DNA from: Ruminococcus sp. | GTDB lineage: Bacteria > Bacillota > Clostridia > Oscillospirales > Ruminococcaceae | Direction: 5' to 3' | Assembly: GCA_017516465.1 (NCBI GenBank) | Contig: JAFXCR010000032.1 | Coordinates: 1-63,184 of the forward strand | DNA: 63,184 nt | Shown here: piece by piece, positions 15,398 to 24,535 of the stretch | Position numbering within the stretch: the stretch's first letter is position 1 | Layout: every line of letters begins with the position of its first letter | Program-made: the position numbers and the translations under genes | The notes under the pieces: model-generated | Seen by the model: only the letters and a program-made list of their open reading frames with translations | What the model was told of the DNA's origin: nothing | The model's database searches: none

Positions 15398-17806
15398 TCA
15401 GCCTTGTTTTCTGGATGTCTGGTGCGAATCCTTTACAAAGATTTTTTGAAGCAGATTCATTCCTATTGTAAGATATCTCATAAACGGCTCAGCGATTATC
15501 GAGAAAGTAACACAGAGAAGCACGCATCTTGGCGACATAGCTGAAATATCAAAGAAATCGCTTACAAATACCATGCTGAACACAAGACCTACTGCACAGA
15601 ATATCCAGAGCCACATTTTGTAGACATCAATCGGCTTGCAAATCTGGAATACAATCATCAGTCCGACAATACCGAGAAGAATAGTAGAAGCTGTTGCTAT
15701 TTCAGCCTGCGATACTCCGAAAACACGTCCGAAGTACATCATCGCCGCAACAATTATCGTATCTGTTATTCCTGCCGGCAGAGCCTTAAAGAGGATATTT
15801 TTTATAAATCTGCCTTTAATCAGTTCTTTATTCGGCATCTGCGACAGAACAAGAGCCGGAATTCCGATTGTAAACAGGCTTATCAGCGATATCTGAGAGG
15901 GCTTAAGAGGATATGCTATTCCGAAGCATATAGTCAGAATTGAAAGAATGAGCGAATAGATATTCTTGACGAGGAAAAGACTTCCTGAGCGTTCCAGATT
16001 ATTTACTACCTTTCTTCCTTCGAGAACGACATCCGGCATTTTTGAGAAATCAGACTCAAGCAGTACGAGTTGTGATGCCTGACAAGCCGCATCGCTTCCG
16101 GAAGCCATAGCAACAGAGCAGTCTGCGTCCTTAAGAGCAAGAATATCGTTTACACCATCGCCCGTCATAGCGACTGTCCTGCCATGATTTTTAAGAGCCT
16201 TCACAAACTTTCGTTTCTGGTCTGGGGTAACACGTCCGAATACCGTATACCGCATAATTGCTTCGCTTAAGGATTCATCCGTAGTAAGCGTAGAAGCGTC
16301 TATATATGCAGAAGCATTTGCAATTCCTGCCTGTTTTGCAACCTCAGAGACCGTCACCGGATTATCACCTGAAATCACCTTTATATCTACACCTTGTTCT
16401 GCAAAATAGCGGAACGTATCAGGAGCGTCCTTACGGATAGGATTTGAAAGAATAACAAAGCATATCGGCAAAACCTGTCCGTTCAGAGCCTTTCCGTCAG
16501 GACGACCGTTATACTTTACAAACGCAAGAACTCTGTAACCCTTTCTGCCGTTTGATTCGATAATGCTTCTGTACTCATGATATTTTTCTCCGAGAATAAA
16601 ATCAGGAGCTCCAAGAACATAAGCACCATTTTCAAAGGTGACGCTGCTGTATTTGAATTCTGACGAAAATCCTGTCCGTGAAAGGGGAGTATATCCGGCA
16701 GGGTGTCTGAAATGATTCTTCATCGCACGCATAGTCTCGTTATCTGCCGCCTGAGCTGCTGCGAAATCACTAAGGAGACTGTTTATCAGTTCTGCGGAAT
16801 ACTGCTTTTCTGCCGGAATTACATCTGATACAGCCATTGTATTTTCCGTGATTGTTCCCGTCTTATCCACGCAGAGAACATTAACTCTTGCAAGCGTTTC
16901 AATACATCGCATATCATGGACAAGAACCTTATTAAGGGCAAGTCTCATAGCACTGACGGCAAGGGTAGCACTTGCAATCAGGAACAGACCCTCAGGAATC
17001 ATTCCGATAACCGAAGCAACCATTGACTGAACACTTGACTTTATATTATCCGTAATATGATACTGTTGTATAAACATCACAGCTCCGATAGGAATAATTA
17101 TAATACCTGCTGTTGTGACAATTCTGCTGAGAGAGCGTATCATTTCAGACTGCTCACCTTTTTTAGACTTCTTCGCCTGAAGTGTAAGCTGGGATATATA
17201 CGATTCACTGCCGACCTTATCAAGCCTTGCACAGCATGAGCCTGATACAATAAAGCTTCCGGACATCAGCTTGTCGCCGGGCTTTTTTACTATTTCGTCT
17301 GATTCTCCGGTGAGAAGCGATTCATTTACAGAAACGTTTCCGCTTACGACAATTGCGTCTGCACTTATCTGATTACCTGCACGGAACACAGCTATATCGT
17401 CAAGGACAAGCTCCTTCGAGGGAAGGCTGATTTCCTTTCCGTCACGAATCACGTTAGTTACCGGAGCATTCAGCATCGTCAGCTTATCGAGAACAGCCTT
17501 CGACCTCAGCTCCTGAAAGATACCGATGAAGGTATTTGCAATAATTATCGGCATGAAGGTAAGGTCACGATATGAGCCTACGGCTATGAGCAGAACTGAA
17601 AGAACTGCAAACAGAAAATTGAAGCCGGTAAAAATATTATCAGCAAAAATTTCCTTTACTGTTTTTGAAGGAGATTCCACCGGTTTGTTATCATAACCCT
17701 CGCTTTTTCTTTTTTCTGCCTGTTCCGAAGTCAGACCAATACGAGGGTCTGCTTTTATTCTATCCGGCTGTTTTTTTATAATTTGTTCTGAATTGTTTGT
17801 TGTCAT
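15398..17806 (-). CDS. cation-transporting P-type ATPase (CtpE-like)
   Basis: The 802-residue membrane pump has an actuator with LTGESDEI, the phosphorylation site CVDKTGTIT, a nucleotide-binding domain, and the hinge GDGVNDILALKDADCSVAMASG. The membrane part has two N-terminal helices, two around MIPEGLFL, and about six C-terminal ones. The PEGL motif in TM4 and the length fit the CtpE-like subgroup (Ca2+ or related cation uptake in the studied member) rather than heavy-metal pumps: there is no N-terminal CxxC and no CPx. Ion specificity cannot be read directly. It is the first gene of a unit with the galactokinase-like gene downstream, behind a TTGAAA-17-TATAAT promoter. Confidence 0.93.
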   Translation of the reverse strand: MTTNNSEQIIKKQPDRIKADPRIGLTSEQAEKRKSEGYDNKPVESPSKTVKEIFADNIFTGFNFLFAVLSVLLIAVGSYRDLTFMPIIIANTFIGIFQELRSKAVLDKLTMLNAPVTNVIRDGKEISLPSKELVLDDIAVFRAGNQISADAIVVSGNVSVNESLLTGESDEIVKKPGDKLMSGSFIVSGSCCARLDKVGSESYISQLTLQAKKSKKGEQSEMIRSLSRIVTTAGIIIIPIGAVMFIQQYHITDNIKSSVQSMVASVIGMIPEGLFLIASATLAVSAMRLALNKVLVHDMRCIETLARVNVLCVDKTGTITENTMAVSDVIPAEKQYSAELINSLLSDFAAAQAADNETMRAMKNHFRHPAGYTPLSRTGFSSEFKYSSVTFENGAYVLGAPDFILGEKYHEYRSIIESNGRKGYRVLAFVKYNGRPDGKALNGQVLPICFVILSNPIRKDAPDTFRYFAEQGVDIKVISGDNPVTVSEVAKQAGIANASAYIDASTLTTDESLSEAIMRYTVFGRVTPDQKRKFVKALKNHGRTVAMTGDGVNDILALKDADCSVAMASGSDAACQASQLVLLESDFSKMPDVVLEGRKVVNNLERSGSLFLVKNIYSLILSILTICFGIAYPLKPSQISLISLFTIGIPALVLSQMPNKELIKGRFIKNILFKALPAGITDTIIVAAMMYFGRVFGVSQAEIATASTILLGIVGLMIVFQICKPIDVYKMWLWIFCAVGLVFSMVFVSDFFDISAMSPRCVLLCVTFSIIAEPFMRYLTIGMNLLQKIFVKDSHQTSRKQG

Positions 17807-17837
17807 CTGTAATTCACTCCATAAATTTACTGTATAT

Positions 17838-17866
17838 ATTATACCATATTATTTCCATTATTTCAA
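17838..17866 (-). promoter_or_regulatory. promoter of the P-type ATPase gene
   Basis: On the minus strand TTGAAA, a 17-base spacer and TATAAT lie about 32 bases upstream of the start codon at 17806. Confidence 0.8.
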
Positions 17867-17951
17867 CAGAAATAAAATTTTTGTATCTCATACAACTGTT
17901 TTATGTTGAATGAGGAGCATTTCCGAAGCACTTGTGAAAGGAGCTGATAAT

Positions 17952-20222
17952 TTGAAATTACAGGAAATCATACAGCATTTTCAGAACGTCAGGCAGACAG
18001 GCACAGACCAGTATGCGGTAAATTGTCCTGCCTGCGGTGACACAAAACGTCATTTATACATATCCGAAGGAGAGGGGAAGATTCTTCTTGACTGTAAGAA
18101 GGGATGTTCCTTCGGTGATATAGTGACGGCATCGGGACTTAAAAAGGCGGACTTCTTTCCGCCGAAGCCGCAGCGAACGTCATGGACTAAGCTGAGGGAG
18201 CATATCTACACGGATACTGAGGGAAATCCAATCGCACGAAAGACCATATTTGATAAGGGCGGCGGCTCAAAAACTGCCGTCTGGGAGCGTATCGAAAACG
18301 GAAGATATATCAAAGGTCTTGACGGTATGAAAGCACCGCCGTATCACGTTCATAATCTGAGAGAGGGACAATCCGTAATAATTGCCGAGGGCGAAAAGGA
18401 TGTTGAAACTCTTGAAAGAATGGGACTTCGTGCTTCATGCAATCCGAACGGAGCAGGCGGCAGAAGCAAGTGGAAGGGCGAGTACAACAGGTATTTCAAG
18501 GGGAAGTCAGTGGTAATACTCGCAGATAATGACGATACAGGCAGAGAGCTTGGAGAGGTTACAGCAGAAAGCCTGTGCGGAATAGCAGAGAGCGTCCGCC
18601 TGATATTTTCTGAAAGGATTTATCCGCCGCTTAAAGCAAAAGGGGATATATCAGATATAGTTGAAGCTGTGGGACTTGCTGAGGCTAAGAAGCTTCTGCT
18701 TGAAGCTGTCAAGGTGACTCCGCTTTACGAAAAGAGCAGATTTGTAGGGGACGGCGTCCTCGACGTCCCATTCGGGCGTACGCAGACTGTGAATAAAACA
18801 CTCCGACGGAATGAAGCAGTTCTTGAACGTCTTTCGGAGCTTAATCCGTCAAATTATCATTACAGCGACAGGGGAACAAGCGAGCTGTTTGCAGATGTTT
18901 TCCGCAGTGAGCTTCGTTATAATACTACTGCGAAGGAGTGGTATTACTATGACGGTAAAGTCTGGAAAAGAGACAGCGGAGCTATGGAGGTTCATGCAAA
19001 GGCTAAACAGTTTTTTGACGCACTTATGATTTATGCTGTATCTGTCGGGGACGAGCCTGCACAGAAGCTTTTCCGAGAGTATTACGGCAAATTCGGCAGC
19101 AAGAACAAGCGTGATGTTCTGATTAAGGATGCCGCAGACTGCTGTTATATTTCTTCTGAGGAGCTTGACCGTAATCCGAATCTGTTCAACTGTCAGAACG
19201 GCACTTTTGAGCTTGATACAATGAAATTCCGTCCCCACAGCTATGAGGACTACATCACAAAAATTTCTAATGTAGTCTATGACGAGAAAGCTTATTCTGA
19301 GGACTGGAACAGGTTTATAAACGAGGTGATGCCTCATGATAAGGAAAAGGTGAAGTATTTCCAGAAGGCTCTCGGGTACAGCTTAAGCGGTTCATGCAGT
19401 CTTGAAACGTGCTTTATTCTGTACGGAGCTTCCACGAGAAACGGCAAATCAACAGCTGTCGGAACAGTGAGCCATATGCTCGGAGGTGCGGACGGATATG
19501 CAAGAACGGCTCAGCCTGAGGTGCTTGCAGTTCGTAAGAATAAGGACAGCAGAAATGCTTCTGAGGATATTGCAAGACTTGCAGGCTGTCGTTTTCTGAA
19601 TGTCAGCGAGCCGCCTCAGAGCATGACATTTGATGCGGCACTTCTGAAAACTCTTACCGGCAGAGACATAATTACGGCACGCTTTCTCTTTCAGGGGAGT
19701 TTTGAATTTATCCCGCAGTTCACGCTATTTATCAATACGAACTATCTTCCGAAGGTGCTTGACGAAACGCTTTTCACAAGCGGCAGAATAAATGTTATTG
19801 AGTTCAGCCGCCATTTTACACCTGAGGAACAGGATGTTGCTTTAAAGGATAAGCTCAGAACACAGAAGAATATTTCGGGACTGTTCAACTGGTGTATCGA
19901 GGGATTGAAGATGTTCCGGAGCGAGGGGCTAAGACCGCCTGTGTCGGTAAGCATTTCAACAAGACAGTACGCACAGCAGTCTGACAAAATCGGAAACTTT
20001 ATAGATGAATGTCTTGAAGAAAATCAGGGCGGCGGCTGTACAGCAAAAGAAGCATATGATGTCTATAAGAAATGGTGTACAGACTGCGGTTATTATGCTG
20101 AGGGAAAGCAGAAGTTCATGGAGCTTATGAGAGGAAAGAATCTGCTCAGACATAAAGAAAAAATCAATGGTATATGGGAGACAAACGTCATTGTAAACTA
20201 TTGTATAGTATACAAAAAATGA
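17952..20222 (+). CDS. phage/plasmid-type primase-helicase (P4 family)
   Basis: The frame is 770 codons from ATG 17910, but only the TTG at 17952 has a ribosome site (AAAGGAG, spacing 8), giving 756 residues. An N-terminal CHC2-like zinc ribbon (CPACG, LLDCKKGC) is followed by a Toprim domain (VIIAEGEKDVETLERMG, VVILADNDDTG). Next come the D5-N domain (NLFNCQNGTFELDTMKF) and an SF3-type helicase with Walker A GASTRNGKST and Walker B-like RFLNVSEPP. Such proteins start replication of satellites, phages and integrative elements. No integrase, capsid or packaging gene is adjacent, only one tiny ORF, so it looks like the remnant of an element. Confidence 0.9.
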   Translation: MKLQEIIQHFQNVRQTGTDQYAVNCPACGDTKRHLYISEGEGKILLDCKKGCSFGDIVTASGLKKADFFPPKPQRTSWTKLREHIYTDTEGNPIARKTIFDKGGGSKTAVWERIENGRYIKGLDGMKAPPYHVHNLREGQSVIIAEGEKDVETLERMGLRASCNPNGAGGRSKWKGEYNRYFKGKSVVILADNDDTGRELGEVTAESLCGIAESVRLIFSERIYPPLKAKGDISDIVEAVGLAEAKKLLLEAVKVTPLYEKSRFVGDGVLDVPFGRTQTVNKTLRRNEAVLERLSELNPSNYHYSDRGTSELFADVFRSELRYNTTAKEWYYYDGKVWKRDSGAMEVHAKAKQFFDALMIYAVSVGDEPAQKLFREYYGKFGSKNKRDVLIKDAADCCYISSEELDRNPNLFNCQNGTFELDTMKFRPHSYEDYITKISNVVYDEKAYSEDWNRFINEVMPHDKEKVKYFQKALGYSLSGSCSLETCFILYGASTRNGKSTAVGTVSHMLGGADGYARTAQPEVLAVRKNKDSRNASEDIARLAGCRFLNVSEPPQSMTFDAALLKTLTGRDIITARFLFQGSFEFIPQFTLFINTNYLPKVLDETLFTSGRINVIEFSRHFTPEEQDVALKDKLRTQKNISGLFNWCIEGLKMFRSEGLRPPVSVSISTRQYAQQSDKIGNFIDECLEENQGGGCTAKEAYDVYKKWCTDCGYYAEGKQKFMELMRGKNLLRHKEKINGIWETNVIVNYCIVYKK

Positions 20223-20373
20223 TACTCTTGGAATTTTTGTAATTTTAAATGTGAGGTATGTGAGGCTTTAAGAAATCAAAAATGTCACGGAGAAAATTCC
20301 GGATTTTCCAAATGACGAAATACAGCCAATAAAAAAGACGGATAATAGTCCGTCCTGTAAATGAGGTGAAAAT

Positions 20374-20487
20374 ATGAATAAATTTCAGAAGTATGAAGAA
20401 ATCAAACGGTACCTGCGTACATTGGAATTAACAAGTCAGGAGTATGACAGAATTATCAGAGCTTTAGCGGACGCTCTGAAAATATGA
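20374..20487 (+). CDS. 37-residue small protein downstream of primase
   Basis: This short ORF has a strong GAGGTG site 7 bases before its ATG. It encodes MNKFQKYEEIKRYLR followed by TLELTSQEYDRIIRALADALKI, a charged two-helix peptide. It sits 150 bases after the primase gene and ends just before a terminator hairpin. Function is unknown; small genes after primases are common in integrative elements. Confidence 0.55.
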   Translation: MNKFQKYEEIKRYLRTLELTSQEYDRIIRALADALKI

Positions 20488-20498
20488 GCATAAGAATT

Positions 20499-20531
20499 GC
20501 CTGCACCCCATAATAAAACAGGGATGCAGGC
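20499..20531. terminator. bidirectional hairpin between small ORF and surface-protein gene
   Basis: GCCTGCA and TGCAGGC arms, extended by CCCC/GGG, flank an AT-rich loop. It lies 12 bases after the small ORF and about 45 bases beyond the stop of the convergent surface-protein gene, so it can serve both. Confidence 0.6.
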
Positions 20532-20574
20532 AGTATGTAATTTCAGATAATAAAAGCTTTGTGCTGAATTGGTT

Positions 20575-23500
20575 TTATTTTATTGGTCTGCCCGAAGGTC
20601 CAATCTGTTTATAGAAATTCTCAAGACAGTGTTTGTCTCCTTCATCATCCACTACATCCAGAACATAACGAGTGCCGTATCCCATTGTACAAGTAATGTC
20701 AAATATGGAAAACTCAGGGTTTCTTTCTAATCCGGAAACCATGTCTCCTTTAATCTCAAAATCGTAAATGATTCCCTGATTCGATGTTAAAGCAGAAAGG
20801 TCATGAGTAAACAATTCTGTTATAATCTCGGCTTTAGGCATTCCGAGTCCGTTAAATGTGCTGACACGTTTTACAGCACCCGGATAGACCTTGAATGATA
20901 ATGCTGCTGCGTTGTAAGACAGATTGCCTCCAAGTGAATGTCCGCAGATGTAGTAATTATAATTATAGGAATAAATATTAAGAATTGCATCTGTAAACAT
21001 TTTTGCAAAATCTGCCTGATTGCTATATCCTGTAATAACATTTCCGATATCAGCAAATAGCCAGTCGTGTATATAATCCGCATCTTTTTCAGAATCAATA
21101 GGCTTAGAGCCACGGAAGGCAATAATAATATTGTCATCCTTTTTAAGTGCTGTCGCATAGAATCCAAACCATTCATAAGTATGAAGAACTGACCATCCAA
21201 TCATTTCCTTTACATCGGCTCCGTCTTCAAGGTCAATAGAAGAATAAGTTTCGATATCAGCTCCGATTGTAAGGTCTGTATAGGAAATACCAGCGGCAAT
21301 AGCTAAGTCACGGTCACAAATGTCCCACTTTTTGGGGTTGCTGTCCTTGTTATCTTTTTCTCCGTCGTAATCTGTATCAGGTCGAACGGGGTTGGAGATA
21401 TAATCCCAGACTGTTATTTGTGTTTTACCTGAATAGTATTCTTCGGGTACGTTGTGACTTTTTAATAAAGACTTTATTAAATAGGTTAAATCTTCAACCC
21501 TACTTGTACCGAGTTCTCTTTCGTCTGTCAGACCATCTTCGTCTGTATCGTTGGTAGCTGCATTTTCGAGGGTATCGCTCAGCTTAACCACCTGATAATC
21601 ACTAAGTAAAACCCATTCTCCGTCTGCGTTTGTTACCTCACCGACTTTTTCAGCAAGCTGTAATAAAAGACTACTGAAGCTTCCGTAAATGTAACCATAT
21701 AAACCGTCAGTAGATGTAACCAGATTATTATAATAACTCTTGTAAGAAGATATAGCTGATACGATAATACCATCATTCTGGAGCTGCTGTATCATTTCAT
21801 TCATGTCGGAGATACCGTACTGGTTGTCGTTCTTATAAGATGCGTCTGTTACAAGAATGATAAATTTGGTTGCGTCATCATTCCAGTTCAATCTGCGTGC
21901 CATTTCTAATCCGTCAATCGGAGTTTCAGGAGTATCGCCGCCGCCGCCTACGGAAAGTGAATCTACTTTATTCTTGAAAGTGTTTACATTTGTGAACCAG
22001 TTAGAAGTGTTGTTTTTGTGGATTTTAGTACTGTTAAGACCATCCACTCTTATATCACGGAATTCAATAAGAGCGAAGTTTGCGTCTACATTATAATCGT
22101 TTACAAGCTTTTCGGAGAAGATTTTTACATTATTCTTTACACCAGCAATAGCACTGCTCATGGAACCGGTAGTGTCAATAACAAAGACTACTTCAGCTTT
22201 TCCGGTAGCACCTGTGCTTGAAGCAAATCTGTTAATATCAGAAAGCGGAATAAATGATGTGAGCATATCATCTTCGGATGAGTCATCTGTTATTTCCTCA
22301 ATGATATTTCCATCGTTATCGCAGAGAAAATCGCAGCTGCTTTTTCTTGTCGAAGCATCTAAGGCTGTTAATGTATCTGCTTCTGTAAGTGTAGGAGCTT
22401 CTGCATTGATATTGCCCAGAACGTCAATTCCGAGACCCTTCATGAATTCATCCAGATCAATTACGAAATAAGTTCCGTTTCCGGTGATTTCACCTGAAAG
22501 AGTCTGTTCAGTTTCGTTTATATCAGTATCAACAATTTTAAGACCTTCTTCGCTGAATGAAGCGATAGTCAGGCTTTTAATCGAACCTGTATAGGCTTCC
22601 TCATATGCAAATGAAAGTGTCAGGGGAGTGCTGTCATATTTTGTTGACAATTCAATAATATCGCTGAGAACAGCACGGTTATCCTTGAATGAGCTGGTGG
22701 TTGATTTCTCAAGGAGAATATTGCTGTTTATATCACCGGCAACAGTTCCTTTAATTGAAGGAGTAAGCCAGTTGTCGCTGTTACGGAGTTCAAGATCCAT
22801 GACAGCCTCATTAGAAGCAGTCTGCTCAAATGTTCTGTCGGAATCGTAAGTGCTGCCGTCAGATTTTGTATTGAGGGGGTCTAATCCGAGAGTGATTTCT
22901 TCCTTATCATTCAGACCGTCACCATCGGTATCACGCTTTGTCGGATTGGTCTTATGTGTGTTGACCTCATCCATATCATTCAGACCGTCAAAATCAGAAT
23001 CTGCTCCGACAGGAATTGTTCCTAAACGAACTTCTTCTATATTGGTGAGTCCGTCAGCATCTGAGTCATCATCGGCGTCATTGATTCCATTGCTGTTTGT
23101 ATCAGCTTTAGTGGGATCTGTGCCAACAACTACAAGCTCTTCATAGTCTGTCAGACCATCGCCGTCAGTATCATCAGTATCTTTTGATAATCCGAGAGCG
23201 TCCTTTATTTCATCTGAAAGTACCTGAGGAGTTTCAGATTCGCTGTTATCAATTTTCTTACCGACAGAAACAGTTGATATAATGGTGTATTCCTTACCGT
23301 CCACAGTAATGGCTGTATCAACTGTAACAGATGCTGTATCGCCTTCGTCAGCTAATGTATCAGAAGGAAGCATAGTTGACAGCATTGTCAGACACAAGAA
23401 CATACTGAGCATCTTAGAAGCATACTTGCGGTTTCTGAATGCAAGTACTACAAATACACAGCCGGAAACAGCAAGTATGGCAAGCCACAGAGTAACGTTG

Positions 23501-24000
23501 GAATTGTCACCTGTATCAGGAGCATTTGATTTCTTAGTGGTGCCGGCTGGCTTAGCTGAGTTCTTCGGCTTGGATGTAGTCTGAGCTGTTGTTGTTGTTT
23601 CTTCCTGAGTTGTTGCAGTCTCAGATAATGTTGTAGTGACAGGATTGGTTTCTTCGTTATCCGTCAGACCGTCAGACGCTTTTGCAATAACATAAGCAAA
23701 GTAAGAAGCACCTGCGTCAACATCAATATTGGTTTCTGTAAGATTTCCGGATTTCAGAACCAGTCCTTCGGGGAGCAGAGTTTCAATAGAAACATTTTCC
23801 ACTCTATAAGGATTGTTGTTTTTGATGCTTACCGATACTGAAATATCCTCATCAGAAGTATATTCTGTTTTATCGGTTGTGATGATTACTTCCAGACCAT
23901 CCTGAGTTGCTGAGCTTGCTGCACTGACGTTGAGGGGAAGTGCAAGAAGCACACCGAACACTAACGAAAGTGTCAGAATCAGACTTGCGATTTTTTTCAT
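20575..24000 (-). CDS. multidomain surface protein: internal anchor, TSP3 repeats, VWA, lipase
   Basis: The 1141-residue product starts with a signal peptide (1-27) and a CARDB/DUF11-like domain (30-110), followed by a Thr-rich linker. Residues 159-164 read NAPDTG, an LPXTG-like sorting motif, followed by a hydrophobic segment and RNRKYASK. A second signal-like segment follows (about 197-217). Then come Ca-binding thrombospondin type 3 repeats (277-375, DTDGDGLTDYEE), a VWA domain with MIDAS DTTGS (609-613), another TSP3 unit (818-830), and a class 3 lipase domain with nucleophile GHSLGG (1020-1025). It is preceded by a CAGGAGG site and a long leader. It probably binds a surface or host ligand through VWA and cleaves an ester. 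Lipase activity is inferred. Confidence 0.85.
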   Translation of the reverse strand: MKKIASLILTLSLVFGVLLALPLNVSAASSATQDGLEVIITTDKTEYTSDEDISVSVSIKNNNPYRVENVSIETLLPEGLVLKSGNLTETNIDVDAGASYFAYVIAKASDGLTDNEETNPVTTTLSETATTQEETTTTAQTTSKPKNSAKPAGTTKKSNAPDTGDNSNVTLWLAILAVSGCVFVVLAFRNRKYASKMLSMFLCLTMLSTMLPSDTLADEGDTASVTVDTAITVDGKEYTIISTVSVGKKIDNSESETPQVLSDEIKDALGLSKDTDDTDGDGLTDYEELVVVGTDPTKADTNSNGINDADDDSDADGLTNIEEVRLGTIPVGADSDFDGLNDMDEVNTHKTNPTKRDTDGDGLNDKEEITLGLDPLNTKSDGSTYDSDRTFEQTASNEAVMDLELRNSDNWLTPSIKGTVAGDINSNILLEKSTTSSFKDNRAVLSDIIELSTKYDSTPLTLSFAYEEAYTGSIKSLTIASFSEEGLKIVDTDINETEQTLSGEITGNGTYFVIDLDEFMKGLGIDVLGNINAEAPTLTEADTLTALDASTRKSSCDFLCDNDGNIIEEITDDSSEDDMLTSFIPLSDINRFASSTGATGKAEVVFVIDTTGSMSSAIAGVKNNVKIFSEKLVNDYNVDANFALIEFRDIRVDGLNSTKIHKNNTSNWFTNVNTFKNKVDSLSVGGGGDTPETPIDGLEMARRLNWNDDATKFIILVTDASYKNDNQYGISDMNEMIQQLQNDGIIVSAISSYKSYYNNLVTSTDGLYGYIYGSFSSLLLQLAEKVGEVTNADGEWVLLSDYQVVKLSDTLENAATNDTDEDGLTDERELGTSRVEDLTYLIKSLLKSHNVPEEYYSGKTQITVWDYISNPVRPDTDYDGEKDNKDSNPKKWDICDRDLAIAAGISYTDLTIGADIETYSSIDLEDGADVKEMIGWSVLHTYEWFGFYATALKKDDNIIIAFRGSKPIDSEKDADYIHDWLFADIGNVITGYSNQADFAKMFTDAILNIYSYNYNYYICGHSLGGNLSYNAAALSFKVYPGAVKRVSTFNGLGMPKAEIITELFTHDLSALTSNQGIIYDFEIKGDMVSGLERNPEFSIFDITCTMGYGTRYVLDVVDDEGDKHCLENFYKQIGPSGRPIK

Positions 24001-24300
24001 TCTTTTCCTCCTGTAAATAATTATTGGGTTTCTGAATGTGTGAATGTCAAGCGGGGCTGCATCATCTTCTTTCTGATCAGGTATACATAATCCGGATTAG
24101 TTAAATAGTTTGATATTGTCCGGAATCATGCACTATTATTATATCAGATAACCCCGTCACAAACAAGTATTTTTTAGTAAAATTATAAAATATTGTCATA
24201 AAATATAAAATTTCACATCTGCTATTACCTTATTTAGTAATAAAGATACATCTTGCAGCAATTCATCTGGGTATATTGCGGAAAAGCTGCTCTCTATGGC

Positions 24301-24329
24301 TTGACAAATAATTGTCAGTATGGTATAAT
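24301..24329 (+). promoter_or_regulatory. promoter of the riboflavin operon
   Basis: A perfect consensus TTGACA-17-TATAAT ends eight bases before the RFN element. Confidence 0.92.
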
Positions 24330-24336
24330 TGTGTAT

Positions 24337-24463
24337 ATCTTCAGGGCAGGGTGAAATTCCCTACCGGCAGTATAGCCTGCGAGCCTTATTGAGGTTGATC
24401 CGGTGTGATTCCGGAGCCGACGGTTACGCCTGTTTTCAGGCTTATAGTCCGGATGAAAGAAGA
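24337..24463 (+). promoter_or_regulatory. FMN riboswitch (RFN element)
   Basis: The leader carries the conserved RFN parts: TCAGGGCAGGGTGAAATTCCC, CCGGCAGTA, the AGCCTGCGAGCC arm, TGATTCCGGAGCCGACGG, and the closing AGTCCGGATGAAAGAAGA. FMN binding would favour the downstream terminator (24496-24523) and shut off the riboflavin genes. Confidence 0.97.
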
Positions 24464-24495
24464 CAGATATTTACTGTGATTATACAGGACTTACT

Positions 24496-24523
24496 GCCTC
24501 CGGATATTGACGGAGGCTTTTTG
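24496..24523 (+). terminator. FMN-controlled terminator
   Basis: GCCTCC and GGAGGC arms with a 10-base loop are followed by TTTTTG, between the aptamer and the ribD ribosome site (TTGGAGG). It is the expression platform of the riboswitch. Confidence 0.88.
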
Positions 24524-24535
24524 TTTGGAGGTCTT

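Noticed and set aside
18849-19337. A 162-codon minus-strand frame inside the primase gene
   Set aside because: The plus-strand frame has clear Toprim and D5 motifs; the opposite frame has none.
24329-24535. An N-terminal extension of RibD through the riboswitch
   Set aside because: The upstream frame runs through the FMN aptamer and terminator; the ATG at 24536 has GGAGG and gives the standard RibD start.
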